Positions 59,066 to 64,000 of a DNA stretch of 64,000 nucleotides are shown piece by piece. Under the pieces are notes generated by a model. It was not told the origin of the DNA, did no database searches, and saw nothing but the letters and a program-made list of their open reading frames with translations. Positions within the stretch are counted from its first letter, which is position 1, and each line of letters opens with the position of its first letter. The stretch comes from Paenarthrobacter nicotinovorans (GTDB lineage: Bacteria; Actinomycetota; Actinomycetes; Actinomycetales; Micrococcaceae), in assembly GCF_021919345.1 (NCBI RefSeq), contig NZ_CP089293.1, positions 2,294,001 to 2,358,000 on the forward strand, given 5' to 3'. Position numbers and translations under genes: made by a program.

Positions 59066-60322
59066 CTATCTCTCCTTGGTGATCAGCAGTTCATGTGCGC
59101 CTGCACTGGCTGCGCCCATGGATTCGACAACGGTTTGGGTCCTCTGGTGGGTTTCGGCGTCGGCCGCGGGTGTGGCACACACGCCTTGCGGGGCATCGCT
59201 GGCCACTGAACACCAACGGTAGGGGTCCCGGACAATCACCGAGGGCGCCCACGCGAGGTCGGAGGCAGTCCAGGTGCCTGCAGCGTTTTGGCTGAACTGT
59301 GCCCTGACCAGCAGCCCTTCGTTGTTGACCACGTACCACGGTGACAATTCCGTGATGCCGTTGCCTAGCCCGTACACGATCCAGGTGCCTTTGTAGTTCT
59401 CGATGGGCAGCACGGAGTGGGTGTGATGCCCGTAGATCATGGTGAACTGCCCGCTGTCCACGAGTGCATGCGCCACATCCTGCTGTTGGGCATTGGGTTC
59501 GCTCGCGTATTCGTCACCCGCGTGCATGACTCCCAGGACAATGTCAGCACCGAGGGCCCTGGCTTGGGTTGCCTTGGCAATCATGGTTGCAGGATCGAGT
59601 TCGTCCACGAGCCAGGGGTATTCCGGAATCTGTCCGTTGTGGCCATAGGTTCCGATGATGACCGCGACCTTGGCCGCGTCGGTCTGGAGCATCAGGATTT
59701 CCTTGGAGGCAGCCTCCGTCCGGTAGGAACCGGTGTGCTTCAGCCCTGCGGCATCGAGGGCATCAAGGGTCCTGAGCAGACCCTCAGTGCCGCGGTCAAT
59801 GGTGTGGTTGCTCGCGGTGGTGCAGGCTTGGTAGCCAATGTCCTTCGATGCGGTGACAATCTGCGGCGGTACATTGAACGACGGGTAGGCCGAGAAAGGC
59901 CCTTCGGGCGTGGCCACCGGAGTCTCCTGGTGGCAGATGGCGAGGTCGCTGCTGTTGACGTAGCGCCGCTGTCCTTCGAGGAGCGGGACGAAGGTGTAGC
60001 CGGGCAAGCCAGCGGCGGCGGCGTCTGCCCTTGCCTGCTGCCATAACTGGGTGTGGACCAGCATGTCGCCCGTCACGGTGATGGAGGTACAGCGGAGTTC
60101 AGGGCAGGCAGGTCCCTTGCCTGGAGTTGGATTCGGAGCGGGAGTACGTGTGGGCATAGGCGACTCCGCCGCGGGAGACGTTGCTGCGGTGCTCCGGTCC
60201 GGATCTGTGTTCTCGGCTACGATGCCGCAGGCGCCAAGGGTCATCGCAAGGGCGACCACTATGGCAGGCGCTGCCGATCGGCGAAGCCGGATCCATCTCG
60301 TCGCAGATGTGAGATTCCCCAT
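59066..60322 (-). CDS. CapA-family lipoprotein (metallophosphatase-like)
   Basis: About 418 residues. ATG 60322 (MGNLTSATRWIRLRRSAAP) has AGGA 8 nt upstream. A signal peptide ends in MTLGAC, a lipobox, followed by a Thr/Pro-rich linker with PTRTPAPNPTPGKG. The CapA fold is indicated by ITVTGDMLVHTQLW (metal-binding Asp), TTASNHTIDRGTEGLLRTLDAL (the NHxxD motif), VLGVMHAGDEY and MIYGHHTHSVLPIE. Such proteins occur in poly-gamma-glutamate systems but also as orphans; no capB/C is nearby. It converges on gatD with a 3-nt gap. Confidence 0.85.
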   Translation of the reverse strand: MGNLTSATRWIRLRRSAAPAIVVALAMTLGACGIVAENTDPDRSTAATSPAAESPMPTRTPAPNPTPGKGPACPELRCTSITVTGDMLVHTQLWQQARADAAAAGLPGYTFVPLLEGQRRYVNSSDLAICHQETPVATPEGPFSAYPSFNVPPQIVTASKDIGYQACTTASNHTIDRGTEGLLRTLDALDAAGLKHTGSYRTEAASKEILMLQTDAAKVAVIIGTYGHNGQIPEYPWLVDELDPATMIAKATQARALGADIVLGVMHAGDEYASEPNAQQQDVAHALVDSGQFTMIYGHHTHSVLPIENYKGTWIVYGLGNGITELSPWYVVNNEGLLVRAQFSQNAAGTWTASDLAWAPSVIVRDPYRWCSVASDAPQGVCATPAADAETHQRTQTVVESMGAASAGAHELLITKER

Positions 60323-60403
60323 GATTTTCATCCTACGGCGAAGTCGCGCGGAACCAGGCGTGCCGCTCTTGAGGACACGATTCTTACGTGAAAGAGTCAC
60401 TTC

Positions 60404-62416
60404 ATGACCAATCCCCTGCTTGACCCCAACCCCCTGCCGTACGGACTGCCGCCCTTCGCGCACATCTCTGCGGCCCACTATGCCGAGGCAGTGGAGGCCG
60501 GGCTGGCAGCTCACCTGGAGGAGATAGACGCGATCACCGGCAATGCGGACCCTGCCACCTTCCTGAACACAGCGGTGGCAATGGAGCGCTCCGGCCTTCT
60601 CCTGAACAGGGCAGCAGCGGCCTTCTTCACCCTTGTCTCAGCGGATGCGGGCGATGACATCAAGGCGCTTGAAACTGAACTTTCCCCCAGGTTTTCGGCC
60701 CACCAGGACGCCGTGTACATGAACCGCGGCCTCTACGAACGCTTCTCTGCCATCGACGTCGACGGCCTCGATGCTGAGTCCGTCCGGCTGGTGCAGGAAT
60801 ACCTCAAGGAGTTCCGCCAGTCCGGCATCCAGCTCGATGACGCCGGACAGGACCGGCTCCGTACAGTCAACGCCGAACTCTCCCGGCTGGGCACTGAATT
60901 CGGCCAGCGGACCAAGGAAGCGATGAAAGCCTCCGCCCTGCTTCTCGACAACCCGGCCGACCTTGCCGGCCTGCCGGAAGAGGACGTCGCAGGCGCCGCT
61001 GAAGCTGCGAAGGCCGCCGGTCACGACGGCAAGTACCTCCTCACCTTGATCCAACCCAGCAACCAGCCCGCTCTCGCGTCCCTCGAAAACCGGACCATCC
61101 GCCGTCGTTTGTTTGAAGCGTCCCTGTCGCGCGGCACTGATGGCGGACCACTGGACGTGCGGGAAATTGTGACGGCGACCGTGCGGTTGCGTGCGGAAAA
61201 GGCAGCCCTGCTCGGCTTCGCCAACTTTGCTGAACTCGTGGTGGACCAACAGACCGCGCCGGACTTCAGCGATGTCCAGGCCATGCTGCGCCGGTTGGCA
61301 CCCGCAGCCGTCCGCAACGCACAAGCCGAGGCCGATGCCCTGGCCGGAACCGCGGGACATCACCTCGAGCCGTGGGACTGGGCCTACTACTCAGCCCGGG
61401 TCCGGAAGGAAAAATTCCAGGTGGACGAGCAGGCGATCCGCCCCTACTTCGCCCTGGAAAGCGTGCTGAACGACGGCGTCTTCCACGCTGCGACCCAGCT
61501 ATATGGCATTACGTTCCATGAACGCGAAGACCTCGAGGGATACCATCCCGACGTGCGCGTGTGGGAAGCCCGCGACGAAGACGGGACTGGCCTCGGCCTC
61601 TTCCTTGGCGACTACTACACCAGGGAGAGCAAACGTGGCGGGGCGTGGATGAACTCCCTCGTTGAACAGTCGAGCCTCCTGGGTACGCGCCCCGTGGTGA
61701 TCAACAACCTCAACATCACCAAGCCCGCTCCAGGCGAGCCCACGCTGTTGTCCCTGGATGAGGTCCGGACAGTGTTCCACGAATTCGGCCATGCACTGCA
61801 CGGCCTGTTCTCCAGTGTTACGTACCCGCGCTTCTCCGGGACATCCGTGCCCCGGGACTTTGTGGAATACCCGTCGCAGGTCAACGAAATGTGGATCATG
61901 TGGCCCGAGGTCCTGGCCAACTACGCCCGGCACCACAGCAGCGGGGAAGCGCTCCCCCAAGTCATCGTGGATAAGCTCAACGACTCATTGTTGTGGGGCG
62001 AAGGCTTCGCGACGACAGAATACCTGGGCGCCGCTTTGCTTGACCTTTCCTGGCATGTGCTTTCCCAAGCCGACGTACCCGGGGATGTTCTGGCGTTCGA
62101 AGCCAAGGCACTTGCCGAGGCATCCGTTGCCCACCCTTTGATCCCGCCGCGTTACCGCAGCGGCTATTTCCAGCACATCTTCGCCGGCGCGGGCTACGCA
62201 GCCGGGTACTACTCGTACATCTGGAGTGAGGTCCTCGATGCGGACACGGTGGAATGGTTCAAGGAAAACGGCGGGTTGACCCGCGCCAACGGTGACCGGT
62301 TCAGGTCCGAACTGCTCTCACGGGGCAACAGCCGTGACCCTCTGGAGTCATTCCGCTTGTTCCGCGGACGCGACGCCGAACTGGCACCACTCCTGAAGCG
62401 CCGCGGCCTCGACTAG
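60404..62416 (+). CDS. M3-family zinc metallopeptidase (oligopeptidase / dipeptidyl carboxypeptidase type)
   Basis: 670 residues, cytosolic. The zinc-binding FHEFGHALHGLFSS (HExxH, near residue 458) is followed by the third ligand Glu in FVEYPSQVNEMWIMWPEVLANYA. The active-site Tyr/His region is YRSGYFQHIFAGAGYAAGYYSYIWSEV. The helical N-terminal half is typical of the M3A group. It probably cleaves short peptides after protein turnover. ATG with AAAGAG about 9 nt upstream. Divergent from the CapA-type gene, convergent with pdxS. Confidence 0.93.
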   Translation: MTNPLLDPNPLPYGLPPFAHISAAHYAEAVEAGLAAHLEEIDAITGNADPATFLNTAVAMERSGLLLNRAAAAFFTLVSADAGDDIKALETELSPRFSAHQDAVYMNRGLYERFSAIDVDGLDAESVRLVQEYLKEFRQSGIQLDDAGQDRLRTVNAELSRLGTEFGQRTKEAMKASALLLDNPADLAGLPEEDVAGAAEAAKAAGHDGKYLLTLIQPSNQPALASLENRTIRRRLFEASLSRGTDGGPLDVREIVTATVRLRAEKAALLGFANFAELVVDQQTAPDFSDVQAMLRRLAPAAVRNAQAEADALAGTAGHHLEPWDWAYYSARVRKEKFQVDEQAIRPYFALESVLNDGVFHAATQLYGITFHEREDLEGYHPDVRVWEARDEDGTGLGLFLGDYYTRESKRGGAWMNSLVEQSSLLGTRPVVINNLNITKPAPGEPTLLSLDEVRTVFHEFGHALHGLFSSVTYPRFSGTSVPRDFVEYPSQVNEMWIMWPEVLANYARHHSSGEALPQVIVDKLNDSLLWGEGFATTEYLGAALLDLSWHVLSQADVPGDVLAFEAKALAEASVAHPLIPPRYRSGYFQHIFAGAGYAAGYYSYIWSEVLDADTVEWFKENGGLTRANGDRFRSELLSRGNSRDPLESFRLFRGRDAELAPLLKRRGLD

Positions 62417-62420
62417 GAAC

Positions 62421-62460
62421 GACGGCGGCCGACCACCCTTGGGGGTGGCCGGCCGCCGCC
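62421..62460. terminator. Hairpin between the M3 peptidase and pdxS
   Basis: CGGCGGCCGACCACC (62423-62437) pairs with GGTGGCCGGCCGCCG (62444-62458), one mismatch, 6-nt loop. It lies in the 57-nt convergent gap and may serve both genes. No U-tract. Confidence 0.6.
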
Positions 62461-62473
62461 GTACGGTTAGCTG

Positions 62474-63400
62474 TTACCAGCCGCGCTCTGCGAGGCGGTG
62501 GGGCTGCGGGATTTCGTCGACGTTGATGCCGACCATCGCTTCGCCCAGGCCGCGGGAGACCTTGGCGATAACATCGGGGTCATCGTAGAACGTGGTGGCC
62601 TTGACGACGGCGGCGGCACGCTCTGCCGGGTTGCCGGACTTGAAGATACCCGAACCGACGAACACGCCATCGGCACCGAGCTGCATCATCATAGCCGCAT
62701 CAGCCGGGGTCGCGATGCCACCGGCAGTGAACAACACCACCGGAAGCTTGCCCGTGGCAGCGATTTCCTTGACCAGCTCATACGGGGCCTGCAGCTCCTT
62801 GGCCGCAACATACAGCTCGTCCTCGGGAAGGGCGGCGAGCTTGGCGATCTCGGACCGGATCTTGCGCATGTGACCGGTAGCGTTGGAAACATCGCCGGTA
62901 CCGGCTTCGCCCTTGGACCGGATCATCGCCGCGCCCTCGTTGATACGGCGCAACGCCTCACCGAGGTTGGTGGCACCACAAACGAAGGGAACGGTGAAGT
63001 TCCACTTGTCGATGTGGTTGATGTAGTCCGCCGGGGTCAGGACCTCGGACTCATCGATGTAGTCAACACCGAGGGACTGCAGGACCTGGGCTTCGACGAA
63101 GTGGCCGATACGGGCCTTGGCCATCACCGGGATGGACACGGCAGCGATGATCTGATCGATCATGTCCGGATCGGACATGCGGGACACGCCACCCTGGGCG
63201 CGGATATCAGCCGGGACACGCTCAAGCGCCATCACGGCGACCGCACCGGCATCCTCGGCGATGCGGGCCTGCTCGACGTTAACGACGTCCATGATGACGC
63301 CGCCCTTGAGCATCTCAGCCATGCCCCGCTTAACGCGGCTGCTGCCCGTGACGCTGTTCGCGGACGAACCGGCTTCGTTGCTTACATCTGGTGTAGACAC
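62474..63400 (-). CDS. pdxS: Pyridoxal 5'-phosphate synthase lyase subunit
   Basis: 308 residues; makes PLP from ribose 5-phosphate, glyceraldehyde 3-phosphate and ammonia in a complex with Pdx[58 protein letters not shown] and [17 protein letters not shown] (catalytic Lys) are all conserved. The TIM-barrel C-terminus has [43 protein letters not shown] start with AGGGG 6 nt upstream. The 213 nt upstream (63401-63613) lie between it and the phosphatidyltransferase and show no clear promoter. Confidence 0.97.
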   Translation of the reverse strand: MSTPDVSNEAGSSANSVTGSSRVKRGMAEMLKGGVIMDVVNVEQARIAEDAGAVAVMALERVPADIRAQGGVSRMSDPDMIDQIIAAVSIPVMAKARIGHFVEAQVLQSLGVDYIDESEVLTPADYINHIDKWNFTVPFVCGATNLGEALRRINEGAAMIRSKGEAGTGDVSNATGHMRKIRSEIAKLAALPEDELYVAAKELQAPYELVKEIAATGKLPVVLFTAGGIATPADAAMMMQLGADGVFVGSGIFKSGNPAERAAAVVKATTFYDDPDVIAKVSRGLGEAMVGINVDEIPQPHRLAERGW

Positions 63401-63613
63401 AAAAACCCCTATGGGTAGATAAACGACCTTCTTGCCGGAGGCACGCGCAGCACACGACCGCGTTCAGCGCACACCGGGTTTCAGGTCAAGGTGACCAAGT
63501 ACTAGTAATAGTAGTCGCACGTTGCATGGCGGCAGTACATTCATTACCGCCTTGCAGGGCAACAAACAGGGGTGTGGTAGGACACCTGCACAATCGGCGG
63601 GAGCCGACTCTGG

Positions 63614-64000
63614 TCAGATGCCAGTTCCCTCGGCCTCTGCCATGGCCTGCTTGCGGACCGTAGCCATTCTTTGGACGACCGTGACCATACTGGCCAGTGC
63701 CAGCAGGACCAGGGTTGCAAACAGCACCACGCGTGGAAGTCCCAAGCCCGTGAGTCCGGTAATCAGCAGGACCGAGGCCAGCCGTTCAGCCCGTTCCGCG
63801 ATTCCTACGCTCGCCTTGTAGCCGAGCGATTCCGCTTTGGCCCTGGCATAGGACACAACCATGCCCAGGACCAGGCAGACGACGGCGGCCGTTCCGATCG
63901 AGGTGTCCTTGCCGCCGGTGAAGAACCAGATGGTGAGGCCAGCGAAGATGGCACCATCGGCCAGGCGGTCCAACGTGGAATCAAGGAAGTTCCCCCAGCC
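63614..64000 (-). CDS. CDP-alcohol phosphatidyltransferase (probable phosphatidylinositol phosphate synthase), C-terminal part
   Basis: The last 128 residues of a membrane phosphatidyltransferase; the N-terminal part lies beyond the window edge. At the edge the frame reads GWGNFLDSTLDRLADGAIF, the second half of the DGxxAR...GxxxDxxxD signature. It is followed by hydrophobic segments (AAVVCLVLGMVVSYARAKAESLG, a RAERLASVLLITGLTGL helix and a C-terminal helix). In Actinobacteria the gene at this place, upstream of pdxS, is usually phosphatidylinositol phosphate synthase (pgsA1-type), but PgsA is also possible. Partial. Confidence 0.8.
   Translation of the reverse strand, partial: GWGNFLDSTLDRLADGAIFAGLTIWFFTGGKDTSIGTAAVVCLVLGMVVSYARAKAESLGYKASVGIAERAERLASVLLITGLTGLGLPRVVLFATLVLLALASMVTVVQRMATVRKQAMAEAEGTGI

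Noticed and set aside
63486..63527. Short minus-strand frame MQRATTITSTWSP upstream of pdxS, similar to a Thr/Ile leader peptide
   Set aside because: No terminator hairpin with U-tract between it and pdxS, and PLP synthase has no reason to follow Thr/Ile charging; probably chance.

Overview
This 64 kb window comes from a high-GC actinobacterial chromosome, most likely an Arthrobacter/Paenarthrobacter-type member of the Micrococcaceae (a taxonomic inference from recall of protein families, not a database result). Actinobacteria-specific markers are the integration host factor mihF, a helicase-motif-less PriA, the membrane PH-like protein inside the pyr operon, an acVLRF1-type factor and a MurT/GatD pair. 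The gene order metK-coaBC-rpoZ-gmk-mihF-pyrF-carBA-(PH-like)-pyrCBR parallels the order known from mycobacteria. I see no tRNA, rRNA, insertion sequence, prophage or CRISPR array. Almost all of the window is core genome with short intergenic gaps and many 1-8 nt overlaps.

Layout. 0-0.5 kb: 5' end of leuS on the minus strand, preceded by what looks like a complete ribosome-mediated attenuator (leader peptide MRAILLLS, competing hairpins, terminator). 0.5-5.9 kb: glycerol operon glpD-glpF-glpK (minus) with a divergent SorC-type regulator. 5.9-8.8 kb: aldo/keto reductase, alpha/beta hydrolase and glycosyltransferase (plus). 8.8-16 kb: priA, metK, coaBC, rpoZ, gmk, mihF, pyrF (minus). 16-23.9 kb: the remaining pyrimidine operon carB, carA, PH-like gene, pyrC, pyrB, pyrR (minus), with a PyrR RNA-binding loop just before pyrR. 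24-25.3 kb: a PrsW-type membrane protease (plus). 25.4-33 kb: nusB, efp, a TPR-like gene, aroB, aroK, aroC, aroE, mltG, ruvX (minus). 33-39 kb: alaS, two small membrane genes, rpsD, rarA (minus). 39-43.8 kb: acVLRF1 (plus), GNAT acetyltransferase, aspS, hisS (minus). 44-47 kb: cyclophilin-type PPIase, DUF349 protein, AbiEi-like protein (plus). 47-56.9 kb: rel, secF, secD, yajC, ruvB, ruvA, ruvC, yebC, pdxT (minus). 57-59 kb: murT-gatD (plus). 59-64 kb: capA-like lipoprotein (minus), M3 metallopeptidase (plus), pdxS (minus) and the 3' part of a CDP-alcohol phosphatidyltransferase (minus).

How it works together. The window holds the complete de novo UMP pathway plus its regulator, the shikimate steps from dehydroquinate synthase to chorismate synthase (no aroD/aroQ or aroA here), the glycerol uptake and oxidation cassette, the RuvABC branch-migration/resolution machine with RuvX and RarA, the SecDF-YajC translocase accessory complex, the stringent-response enzyme, and lipid II amidation (MurT/GatD).

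The most notable non-coding signals are the leuS attenuator, the PyrR loop, a recurring leaderless-promoter architecture (TAnnnT followed 6-7 nt later by the start codon) at six loci, and several long hairpins. I did not find a convincing wholly new multi-gene system. Start codons were moved inward where a Shine-Dalgarno site, leaderless promoter or family alignment argued for it; these choices are stated per gene.
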